Below are positions 24,789 through 30,572 of a DNA stretch of 34,447 nucleotides, piece by piece. Within the stretch, counting starts at the first letter, position 1. Every line of letters begins with the position of its first letter. The notes beneath the pieces were generated by a model. It worked only from the letters and a program-made list of their open reading frames with translations, did no database searches and was not told where the DNA came from. The stretch is from a virus. The position numbers and the translations under genes are program-made. The stretch lies in the IMG/VR virus record IMGVR_UViG_3300026519_000039, positions 1 to 34,447 of that record; one strand, given 5' to 3'.

Positions 24789-24969
24789 GACGCGCCTAAC
24801 CATCATTCCGCCAGATCATGATCCCCACAAGGCTGACACCTGCGCCATCGTGCGCATGAACGTCGGCCAGCAGGAGATGCGTTACGAGCTGACACCACAA
24901 CGCGCCCGGCAGCTCGCCATCATGCTGCTACAGCTCGCCGAGGAGCATGAATGCAGACGCAGCGCTTGA
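24778..24969 (+). CDS. Small hypothetical protein
   Basis: 63 residues from ATG 24778 (GGAAAG 7 nt upstream); 24763 and 24787 are other possible starts. Sequence MTRLTIIPPDHDPHKADTCA, then YELTPQRARQLAIMLLQLAE, a pattern seen in many short phage proteins with unknown function. It is the only plus-strand gene inside the minus-strand operon, and its start codon shares the CATG palindrome with a possible minus-strand start. Its stop is followed by a hairpin and terminator on the same strand. Confidence 0.6.
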   Translation: MIDMTRLTIIPPDHDPHKADTCAIVRMNVGQQEMRYELTPQRARQLAIMLLQLAEEHECRRSA

Positions 24970-24994
24970 CATGACCAGGCAATGGGCGCATCAT
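24966..24994 (+). promoter_or_regulatory. Possible promoter for a small RNA
   Basis: TTGACA (24966-24971), perfect -35, 17-nt spacer, CATCAT (24989-24994), 4 of 6 -10 matches. It overlaps the stop of the preceding small gene, and the only things downstream before the terminator are two hairpins. Predicted start near 25001. The weak -10 lowers confidence. Confidence 0.42.
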
Positions 24995-25000
24995 AATTTC

Positions 25001-25075
25001 AGCCCACGAAGGATTCCCTCCCTGAATCCTCTCAGCATTGCCCCGCGTCATCCCCCGGTGGCGCGGGGATTTTCT
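25001..25075 (+). ncRNA. Candidate small RNA or 3' UTR with CCUCC loop
   Basis: A 7-bp perfect hairpin (AGGATTC/GAATCCT, 25010-25030) presents the loop CCTCCCT, which contains CCUCC, the exact complement of a Shine-Dalgarno GGAGG. A terminator hairpin with T-rich tail follows at 25041-25075. Two-hairpin RNAs with anti-Shine-Dalgarno loops are a known sRNA architecture in alphaproteobacteria. No reading frame. It may be a free small RNA from the promoter at 24966 or only the 3' end of the preceding mRNA. Confidence 0.45.
25041..25075 (+). terminator. Rho-independent terminator
   Basis: CCCCGCG (25041-25047) pairs with CGCGGGG (25062-25068), with an inner CCCCGGTGG loop region, followed by ATTTTCTT. 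The T-run is on the plus strand only, so it ends plus-strand transcription before it runs against the SSB gene. Confidence 0.85.
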
Positions 25076-25126
25076 TGCCCATTTCATCGGCAGCCCATGT
25101 GATTACAATCATCTCAAGGCCATCCA

Positions 25127-25588
25127 TCAAAACGGCACGTCATCATCCAGCGACGCGGCAAGATTGTCTTTAGCAAACGAACCCACCGGCGTGGCATGCG
25201 GCGTGTCAACCTCGGCAGCATCACGCCGCTGCTCATCGCCCCTGCCGCCAAACATCACAAGCACCGCACCGTGCCCCTGCAAGACCACCTCGGTGCTGTA
25301 GCGCTCAGTGCCGTCCTGAGCCACCCATTTGCGCGTCTGTAACTTGCCCTCCAGATACACCTTGGAACCCTTGCGCAGATACTGCTCCGCAATGCGCGCC
25401 AGCCCCTCAGCGAAGATGACCACCCGGTGCCACTCGGTGCGCTCGCGACGCTCGCCGGTGGCCTTATCCTTCCACGTCTCGGAGGTGGCAACGCGCAGGT
25501 GCGCAATAGGTCGCCCGTCCTGCGTGTGGCGGATTTCCGGGTCGGCACCAAGATTGCCGACTAGAATGACCTTATTGACTCCTGCCAT
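25127..25588 (-). CDS. ssb: Single-stranded DNA-binding protein
   Basis: 153 residues from ATG 25588 (GGAG 8 nt upstream; ATG 25591 also possible). The N-terminal OB fold is clear: [50 protein letters not shown]. The C-terminal tip DDDVPF is the acidic tail through which bacterial SSB recruits replication and repair partners. It protects single strands in replication and RecT recombination. Located after the DnaA-like gene in the replication operon. Confidence 0.97.
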   Translation of the reverse strand: MAGVNKVILVGNLGADPEIRHTQDGRPIAHLRVATSETWKDKATGERRERTEWHRVVIFAEGLARIAEQYLRKGSKVYLEGKLQTRKWVAQDGTERYSTEVVLQGHGAVLVMFGGRGDEQRRDAAEVDTPHATPVGSFAKDNLAASLDDDVPF

Positions 25589-25645
25589 CATATCCACTCC
25601 TTTACTGGAAGGCCATGATAAATTACTCGCCATCCATGGAGAACA

Positions 25646-26335
25646 CTACGCTTTTTCATTCTCTTGTTCATCAGATAATGCTCCCATGATCACATCATCT
25701 ACTCCGATGGTAGAAGCTATCTGAGTAGCCATTTCTCGCAATTCATGTGATCTTCTTACCTTCTTGATTGCATGTATAACGGTGGTGTGATCCCTTCCTC
25801 CCAGCAATTCTCCGATTTGCGTCGTGCTTAGCTGCCGCAAATGATACAGCAGGAAGGCGGCAACATGGCGTGCATTGGCAATATTCTTGTGCCTTCGCGC
25901 CCCTGTAAGCAAGTTGCGGGAGATATTTGTGTGAGCACACACGGCCTCGATTATCAGCTGGGAGGATAGTTTGCTCAGCGCTGCAGCCGCACGCGTTTTT
26001 CTTACAGTTGAAGGAACATTCGAAAGCATGAGTGCTGCCTTGCGCGCATCGTATGCAGCTGAGGCGTCCTGTATGATGCGGCTTGCAGAACGCAACTCTG
26101 GAAGCAAGTGTGCCTCGAATGCCGCATAAAGCTCCCGGTGCAACATTTCTGCACGCTGCAGCTCATTTGAGATGCTCTCAAGTTTTCGCACAGCATCGGA
26201 TTGCTCTTTCTTGATGAGCTTGCGCACCTGCTCAAACCACCACTTCATGCCAGCATCTGACATATCAGCTATTTCAGGGCGGTGGTTCCCTCTCACATGC
26301 GCCTCGAGAGCGTCAATGAATGCCATGATGTCCAT
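25646..26335 (-). CDS. DnaA domain IV-containing replication protein 2
   Basis: 229 residues from ATG 26335 (AGGAGG 4 nt upstream; TGATG overlap with the upstream stop). The C-terminal 90 residues hold the DnaA domain IV helix-turn-helix: ARHVAAFLLYHLRQLSTTQI and GELLGGRDHTTVIHAIKKV, an almost perfect DnaA signature. There is no AAA+ ATPase; the N-terminal 140 residues are helical with no known motif. Such DnaA-like proteins lacking ATPase occur in phages next to replication initiators and probably bind the origin or recruit host DnaB. Coupled to the O-like gene. Confidence 0.9.
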   Translation of the reverse strand: MDIMAFIDALEAHVRGNHRPEIADMSDAGMKWWFEQVRKLIKKEQSDAVRKLESISNELQRAEMLHRELYAAFEAHLLPELRSASRIIQDASAAYDARKAALMLSNVPSTVRKTRAAAALSKLSSQLIIEAVCAHTNISRNLLTGARRHKNIANARHVAAFLLYHLRQLSTTQIGELLGGRDHTTVIHAIKKVRRSHELREMATQIASTIGVDDVIMGALSDEQENEKA

Positions 26336-27390
26336 CACACCTCCTCCCATTGAATGCCAATCTCACGCGCCACGCCCTGCGAGAGCATGACCACCATACC
26401 TCCGCGCGTCGCGCTCTCGGAAACGCCGCCATTGCGCGATCCCTTTCTCAGCAGCGCATTCCACCGCGCTGCATCTGCTTCCTTGAAGCTCTGCACCTGA
26501 TGCCATGCATCCTGATGGTCGCGCTCGAAGACGAAAACAGAACCACCCTTGTTTGCCCGTGGGAGCACCGCTGATGCGCCTTGCGGTTCTTCTGAGGCCA
26601 TACAAGCCTGCTTCCCTTTCGGAGTCACAGGGACGGCTGAAAATCGCTCTGCGAACCAGTCTGCGTTGAAGCCCTGCCAGGAATTGCCGATCATCAGCTC
26701 GACAGCATCTGTGCGATTGCTCTTCGGGATGCGCGCGAATTCGCGTGCTAGCAATTCCGCTGCTCGCTCCGTGAGCGGTTTTTTCATCTGTTGCCGATGC
26801 TCCCAGACGGCTTCGGCGTCTTCCTTGCTCAGGACGGTAGCCAGGATGTCGATGCAACGCTGCTTACGCGATGTGCGTTTCGATTTGTTGGCAGGTCGCT
26901 GCTCTTCCAGGACAAGGGTGCATGAAGGCGCGTCAGCGCCGTGGCGCGCTTGCGCGCCCTCTCTTGTTGTAGTCTCTGTCGTAATCTCTGTTGTAGTCTC
27001 TGTATTGTTTCCGCCATTTGGGCAGATTCGATTCTGCCCTTTTGGCGGATTCAATTCTGCCCTTTGGGCAGATTTGATTTGGCCAATAAGGGCGTTGTTG
27101 ATAGCATCGATGTGCACGGTGAAATGCCTGGTGGGCGGCACACCTTTCACGGCAACGTCAATGAATCCAGCCTCCTTCAGCGCCTTGATGGCCGTGCGTT
27201 GCTCCTTCTCAGTGAGGCTTGTTTCAGCCTCCATCTCATGGACTGTCTTGTAGATGGATTCTCCGTTCCTCCTGTCCCACCAGTAGAGCAATTGCTGAAG
27301 CAGGATTGCTGCTGTGATGGAGCCGGTGATTTTGCGCAATGCCGGATAGAACGCGATGGGGCGCTCTGAAAGCAGGATGTGGAGTTTCAT
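26335..27390 (-). CDS. Phage replication protein, O-like, with winged helix
   Basis: 351 residues from ATG 27390 (AAGGAGGG at 7 nt). An in-frame ATG at 27462, with its own GGAGG at 6 nt, would give 375 residues. N-terminal 100 residues form a winged-helix domain (RKITGSITAAILLQQLLYWW, TEKEQRTAIKALKEAGFIDV). A middle linker encodes tandem repeats (GQNRICPNGG, then a TE/TT-rich run) that coincide with DNA iterons at 26967-27084. The C-terminal part is Gln/Arg-rich and helical. By analogy with lambda O, the protein binds iterons within its own gene to start theta replication using host enzymes. No helicase motif is seen. Confidence 0.82.
   Translation of the reverse strand: MKLHILLSERPIAFYPALRKITGSITAAILLQQLLYWWDRRNGESIYKTVHEMEAETSLTEKEQRTAIKALKEAGFIDVAVKGVPPTRHFTVHIDAINNALIGQIKSAQRAELNPPKGQNRICPNGGNNTETTTEITTETTTREGAQARHGADAPSCTLVLEEQRPANKSKRTSRKQRCIDILATVLSKEDAEAVWEHRQQMKKPLTERAAELLAREFARIPKSNRTDAVELMIGNSWQGFNADWFAERFSAVPVTPKGKQACMASEEPQGASAVLPRANKGGSVFVFERDHQDAWHQVQSFKEADAARWNALLRKGSRNGGVSESATRGGMVVMLSQGVAREIGIQWEEV
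26967..27084. repeat. Iterons inside the replication gene, likely origin
   Basis: Three adjacent 22-23-bp units (27017-27039, 27040-27062, 27063-27084). The first is TTT followed by GGGCAGA-TTCGAT-TCTGCCC, a perfect 7-bp inverted repeat; the other two are close variants. Beside them are three 12-bp units TTGTAGTCTCTG (26967-26978, 26979-26990, 26991-27002), a T-rich stretch that may unwind. Position inside an O-like gene matches the lambda-type origin arrangement. Confidence 0.75.
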
Positions 27391-27558
27391 CAAAAAACCC
27401 TCCTTCATGGGGTTGACGGAGGGCGGTGCAGGCGTGTATCTGAGTGCAGACACACGGCACATCCAGACCCTCCGCCGTGGGTTTTGCCGGTCAGGGTCGC
27501 TCTCATTCCCCTGACCGGCATTTTGTTTGCGGCATCTCCGCTACGCAGCCATGCCGCA
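27391..27558 (-). promoter_or_regulatory. Structured leader of the replication gene
   Basis: 168 bp between the Lar-like gene and the replication start at 27390. A 12-bp perfect hairpin (arms 27485-27496 and 27509-27520, core GCCGGTCAGGG/CCCTGACCGGC, 12-nt loop) is followed on the minus strand by an A-run, not a T-run, so it is not a terminator there. Downstream of it is a GGAGG-preceded ATG (27462) in frame with the replication protein. It probably controls translation or mRNA stability. Confidence 0.55.
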
Positions 27559-28014
27559 CTAGTCGCAACTATCGCGCTTCGATGGCGATGTGTCAACGTC
27601 ATCACACCACGCCAGCAGCGCTTCAAACTCAACGATGTATTCAAACGTGCACGCTGGCTTGGCGTCGCATTCCTCAGAACAACCGCAGTTGACGCAGCGC
27701 TTGTGCATGATGGGAGGCTCGCCAAGCGCCTTGAACATGCGCTCGTCGCAGCCAAAAATTCCGTGCTCATCAACGCTCCAGCAGGCATCACCGCAGCGCC
27801 CCACGATACTCGTCTCCGTGCGCCGCGGAAGCCTGTTCCAGGCGTCCAGCGCCTGCTTGAAATGCATGTCTGTCTGCCGGTCGCGCCGCGCCATGTTCGA
27901 TACGGGGCCGCGCATCATGCAATGCGGACAAACGCACTGGATGTTGAAATCGTTGCGTTCATATCGCGTGTCAATGCTGCCGCAAGCTGGGCATGGCAAT
28001 GCGCTTGGAATCAT
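27559..28014 (-). CDS. Lar-like zinc-ribbon protein, long form
   Basis: 151 residues from ATG 28014 (ATGA overlap with upstream gene). The N-terminal half matches the restriction-alleviation (Lar) family: CPACGS, QCVCPHCMMRGP, then QALDAWNRL. The second half has further cysteines (CGDACW, CVNCGCSEEC), so it is a two-part zinc protein. Lar proteins ease host type I restriction in some phages, but the wider family is only known as small zinc-binding phage proteins. Next to another Lar-like gene. Confidence 0.75.
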   Translation of the reverse strand: MIPSALPCPACGSIDTRYERNDFNIQCVCPHCMMRGPVSNMARRDRQTDMHFKQALDAWNRLPRRTETSIVGRCGDACWSVDEHGIFGCDERMFKALGEPPIMHKRCVNCGCSEECDAKPACTFEYIVEFEALLAWCDDVDTSPSKRDSCD

Positions 28015-28202
28015 GTCGCCCTCTCGTTCCACTCTTCCATCGCTCTGACTTTGTCGCGCTCATCAGGCCTGCATTTGAGGCGCGGTCTGATGGTGGGGCC
28101 GCGTGCCTCGCATGAGCAGCATGCTATGTAAGCCCATCCTTGCATGTCTACGCCCATCTCAAGCTCCGTGCCGCCGCAGAATGGGCAAGGCTTTGCATTC
28201 AT
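28011..28202 (-). CDS. Lar-like zinc-ribbon protein, short form
   Basis: 63 residues from ATG 28202 (TGATG with the upstream stop). Classic layout for the family: KPCPFCGGTELEM, a short strand, ACCSCEARGP, then KVRAMEEWNER. Four cysteines in two CxxC pairs bind zinc. Typical Lar-family size. It sits directly upstream of the longer Lar-like gene, suggesting duplication followed by extension of one copy. Confidence 0.83.
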   Translation of the reverse strand: MNAKPCPFCGGTELEMGVDMQGWAYIACCSCEARGPTIRPRLKCRPDERDKVRAMEEWNERAT

Positions 28203-28519
28203 CACATCCTACCTTCTTCCCCACCAGCCGAAGCTTGTGAGGTGTGCTGCTCAGCAATAACCTGACCGTCGCTGTAGCCTGAGCCATAGCAATAGCCGGA
28301 GCCATCGCCGTAGCCGTATCCGTCGCCGTCGCCGTCGCCGTCGCCGTAACCTGAGCCGTAGCCGTAGCCGTATCCGTCGCCGTCGCCGTAGCCGGAGCCA
28401 TCGCCGTCGCCGTATCCTGAGCCGTAACCTGAGCCGGAGCCGGAGCCATCGCCGTCGCCGTATCCTGAGCCGTAACCTGAGCCGGAGCCGTAGCAACTAG
28501 CATCATTTCCATCACTCAT
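28202..28519 (-). CDS. Gly/Ser/Tyr/Asp tandem-repeat low-complexity protein
   Basis: 105 residues, ATG 28519 with GGAGG 7 nt upstream, overlapping the upstream gene by 8 bp. Residues 10-85 are almost only Gly alternating with Ser, Tyr or Asp (GSGYGSGYGDGDGSGS and variants). The DNA has hexamer-like periodicity and a 48-bp tandem repeat (28394-28441 and 28442-28489). Such aromatic, acidic, glycine-rich sequences are disordered and often condense. Similar short proteins occur in other phages without known function. The C-terminal 20 residues are ordinary (QVIAEQHTSQASAGGEEG). Good ribosome site and tight coupling suggest it is truly made. Confidence 0.75.
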   Translation of the reverse strand: MSDGNDASCYGSGSGYGSGYGDGDGSGSGSGYGSGYGDGDGSGYGDGDGYGYGYGSGYGDGDGDGDGYGYGDGSGYCYGSGYSDGQVIAEQHTSQASAGGEEGRM

Positions 28520-28820
28520 TTTCGTCCTCCATGATTGACTTCACGGCCGCGTCCGTGCACGGGATAACCTCAATCACGCCAGTGATGACGTGGTTTTTGG
28601 TCATACTGTCGATATTGCTCTTACTGCGGATGATGCCGTAGCGTGCCACACCTGAGAGCGCGATGCCGTCAGCAGCATGCCATTTCCACAGGCGGCGGCA
28701 TTTGTTCAGCACTACAACCTTTCCATTCTTCGACTGCTCCTTGAGCTTTCCGAAGAACACGCCCGCGCCATAGCTGCGCACGATTACGAACTTTCCTATG
28801 TTCGGGTTCTTGAAGGACAT
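28512..28820 (-). CDS. DUF6948-like phage protein
   Basis: 102 residues from ATG 28820 (GAGGAG 7 nt upstream). Pattern FVIVRSYGAGVFFGKLKEQS, VVVLNKCRRLWKWHAA, then ITGVIEVIPCTDAAVKSI, which is the usual layout of this widespread small phage family of unknown function. The frame is open upstream to 29093, but composition and the ribosome site favour 28820. It overlaps the repeat-protein gene by 8 bp. Confidence 0.8.
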   Translation of the reverse strand: MSFKNPNIGKFVIVRSYGAGVFFGKLKEQSKNGKVVVLNKCRRLWKWHAADGIALSGVARYGIIRSKSNIDSMTKNHVITGVIEVIPCTDAAVKSIMEDENE

Positions 28821-28850
28821 TTTGAGTCTCCTCTCAGTTTGTTGACAACG

Positions 28851-28967
28851 TGCCCGTGTAAGCCATAACCGCCCCTGCCACGGGCAACAGGAACGGCTGG
28901 TAGAGAGCTGGCGCTCGGCTACCGGTTCTCGCCTCAAGCGCGCCAGCAGCCAGCGCTGGGCTACCGG
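28851..28967. repeat. Structured, repeat-bearing leader before the DUF6948-like gene
   Basis: An 8-bp inverted repeat TGCCCGTG/CACGGGCA (28851-28858 and 28879-28886, 20-nt loop). Also two 20-bp direct repeats ending GGCTACCGG (28906-28925 and 28948-28967, 17 of 20 identical, 42 bp apart). They lie in the gap upstream of 28820 on the minus strand; the last few bases reach into the upstream gene. Confidence 0.7.
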
Positions 28968-29263
28968 ACACCAACCGGCTTTGATGTCCGCACGCTGGCG
29001 TCGTCTGCAATACGAGACTGGTCTTTCATCGGCGCAGTCTTCATCAGGCTGACGGTGGCGGAATGCCGCACATGCCGTTCCGGCTCCGGCCACACCATAG
29101 CAGCGCCAGCGGCAGCAAGCGCCACGCCGAGACCAAAGCCGAGCACCAGCGCGGCCAGCAGCTTGTGCAATGTTTTGCGCCTCTCACGCAGGCGACGCCG
29201 GCGCTGCTCCGCGAACCACGCCTTGCGCGCGGTCTCGAAGTCAATCGGCATCTCCATTTTCAT
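28961..29263 (-). CDS. Small single-pass membrane protein
   Basis: 100 residues from ATG 29263 (GGAAG 6 nt upstream), overlapping the HTH gene by 23 bp. N-terminal 30 residues are basic (WFAEQRRRRLRERRKTLHK), then a 24-residue hydrophobic segment LLAALVLGFGLGVALAAAGA, then a polar tail. The charge pattern suggests N-in, C-out topology. Early membrane proteins of this type are sometimes superinfection-exclusion factors; here that is only a possibility. Confidence 0.65.
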   Translation of the reverse strand: MKMEMPIDFETARKAWFAEQRRRRLRERRKTLHKLLAALVLGFGLGVALAAAGAAMVWPEPERHVRHSATVSLMKTAPMKDQSRIADDASVRTSKPVGVR

Positions 29264-29507
29264 CCCAGTCTTCCATCCCGTCATCGCTGCCACCCGGCGC
29301 GGCAAGCTCGTTCAGGTCTATGCCAATCCGTCGCATACGCCGCAGCAAATCTGCGTCGATATGAGTGTTTCTGTGCACTAGCCACCATACGCGCTGGCCA
29401 GGGTATTCAAGGCCAAGACGACGCCCAAGCTCTGCATAGCCGATGCGCTCCCGCTCCATGTAGCGCAGCAGCGCCGCGGCAAACGGTCCATGCTTTCTTT
29501 TCGCCAT
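29241..29507 (-). CDS. Putative helix-turn-helix regulator
   Basis: 88 residues, ATG 29507 after GGGGTGATAA. Residues 17-65 (RYMERERIGYAELGRRLGLE, LLRRMRRIGIDLNEL) fit an Xre-like helix-turn-helix, with an unusual WWLVHRNTHI insertion at the second helix; the C-terminus is acidic. First gene of the minus-strand replication operon and divergent from the RecE-like gene, so probably an autoregulator of this control region. Less certain than the Cro-like protein at 23898. Confidence 0.68.
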   Translation of the reverse strand: MAKRKHGPFAAALLRYMERERIGYAELGRRLGLEYPGQRVWWLVHRNTHIDADLLRRMRRIGIDLNELAAPGGSDDGMEDWDENGDAD

Positions 29508-29518
29508 TTATCACCCCG

Positions 29519-29546
29519 TTGACATATTAAACACGGCAGCTATTGT
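29519..29546 (+). promoter_or_regulatory. Sigma70-type promoter for the recombination operon
   Basis: TTGACA (29519-29524), 16-nt spacer, TATTGT (29541-29546): perfect -35 and 4 of 6 in -10. Predicted start near 29553, about 34 nt before the RecE-like ATG. Overlaps the minus-strand promoter and the GCTAT-TGT-ATAGC palindrome (29539-29551). Confidence 0.72.
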
Positions 29547-29569
29547 ATAGCAACAGCGCAATTATGCAA
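29542..29569 (-). promoter_or_regulatory. Divergent promoter for the replication operon
   Basis: Minus strand TTGCAT (29569-29564), 16-nt spacer, TACAAT (29547-29542). The -10 matches 5 of 6; the -35 is weak (TTG only). Its -10 overlaps the -10 of the plus-strand promoter, so the two should compete. Leader to ATG 29507 about 28 nt. Confidence 0.55.
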
Positions 29570-29570
29570 T

Positions 29571-29586
29571 ATGATGAGGTCATCAT
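29571..29586. promoter_or_regulatory. Operator-like palindrome, site 2
   Basis: ATGATGA-GG-TCATCAT, a perfect 7-bp inverted repeat ending at the base before the RecE-like ATG and covering its ribosome site. Nearly the same palindrome lies over the other early promoter at 20847-20862. Bound protein would block elongation or initiation; as RNA it would also form a weak hairpin over AGGT. Confidence 0.62.
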
Positions 29587-30561
29587 ATGAAGACTGGCAT
29601 ATACATCGGCCTGCCAGAAAATGAGTATCACGAGCAGCGCGACTGGCTCGGCTCCACCGACCTGAAGGCGCTCTACGAAGACCCGGTGGAGTGGCAGTGG
29701 CGGCGTCTGAATGAGCCGCGTGAGGACACGCGCGCGCTTGTGTGGGGGCAGGCGCTTCACAAGCGCGCACTGGAGGGACATGACGCGGCCATGGAATGGC
29801 TGCGTGCGCATCCGGAGAAGCTGCGCCTGCTGCTGAGTGGGCCGGAGATGACAGACGCGCTGACACGTATCGGCGTGAAGGACAATATCCCGCGCAACCT
29901 TGATGAGCGCGCGATGGTGCTGGCATCCTCGGCGCGCTTCGACGACATCCTGCCTGACATCGCCAAGGCGGTGGAGTGGATGCATGCAGACCCAACCATA
30001 TCAGCCGTGATGGGAGACGGGCACCAGTTCATGGGTGGCCTGCCTGAGGTGTCCGTGTTCGCCAGGATCAACGGCGTGCCGCGCAAGGCGCGGTTCGACT
30101 GGCTCGCGCCGCACGCCATATTCGACCTCAAGAGCTTCAGCCTGCAGCTCACCAGCAATCCACACCGCGCGGCCATCAAGGCCATCGCCAATCTCCGCTA
30201 TGACATTCAGGCTGCCGCCTACATCGAGGCATGGCATGCCGCCAAGAAGCTGCTGAAGCGCGGCCTCGTGCACGGCGGCACCAAGGAGCAGCGCGAGTTT
30301 CTCGCCGAGTGCTTCAAGCGCCGCGCGCCGCTGTGGGTTTGGATTTTCGTCAAGTCGCAGGGCGCGCCGCAGCCGCTCGTGCTGACTATGAAGAGCGGTG
30401 GCGAGGTGGTGCGTCAGGCCCGCGCCGCCGTGCACAAGGCGTGCGAGAATTACAGGACGTTCAGCGAGACGTTCGGCATCGACAAGGAATGGCATCCGCG
30501 TCATGCGCCGATGGAGGTAACGCATGACGTGCTGCCGGCATGGATGGGATACAACGAATGA
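29587..30561 (+). CDS. RecE-like exonuclease (PD-(D/E)XK)
   Basis: 324 residues. Follows the phage RecE/exodeoxyribonuclease VIII pattern: DWLGSTDLKAL opening, LVWGQALHKRALEG (the conserved G...H), then SVFARINGVPRKARFDWLAP and AIFDLKSF, giving the D...DxK catalytic core, and YDIQAAAYIEAW, the usual Q-x3-Y helix. It degrades the 5' strand of duplex ends, leaving single strands for the RecT protein encoded 11 bp downstream. ATG 29587 follows GAGGT. First gene of the operon. Confidence 0.9.
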   Translation: MKTGIYIGLPENEYHEQRDWLGSTDLKALYEDPVEWQWRRLNEPREDTRALVWGQALHKRALEGHDAAMEWLRAHPEKLRLLLSGPEMTDALTRIGVKDNIPRNLDERAMVLASSARFDDILPDIAKAVEWMHADPTISAVMGDGHQFMGGLPEVSVFARINGVPRKARFDWLAPHAIFDLKSFSLQLTSNPHRAAIKAIANLRYDIQAAAYIEAWHAAKKLLKRGLVHGGTKEQREFLAECFKRRAPLWVWIFVKSQGAPQPLVLTMKSGGEVVRQARAAVHKACENYRTFSETFGIDKEWHPRHAPMEVTHDVLPAWMGYNE

Positions 30562-30572
30562 AGGAGGACAAG

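Noticed and set aside
27485-27520. The 12-bp hairpin as terminator of the minus-strand operon
   Set aside because: On the minus strand it is followed by AAAACCC, not a T-run; the weak T-run is on the opposite strand.
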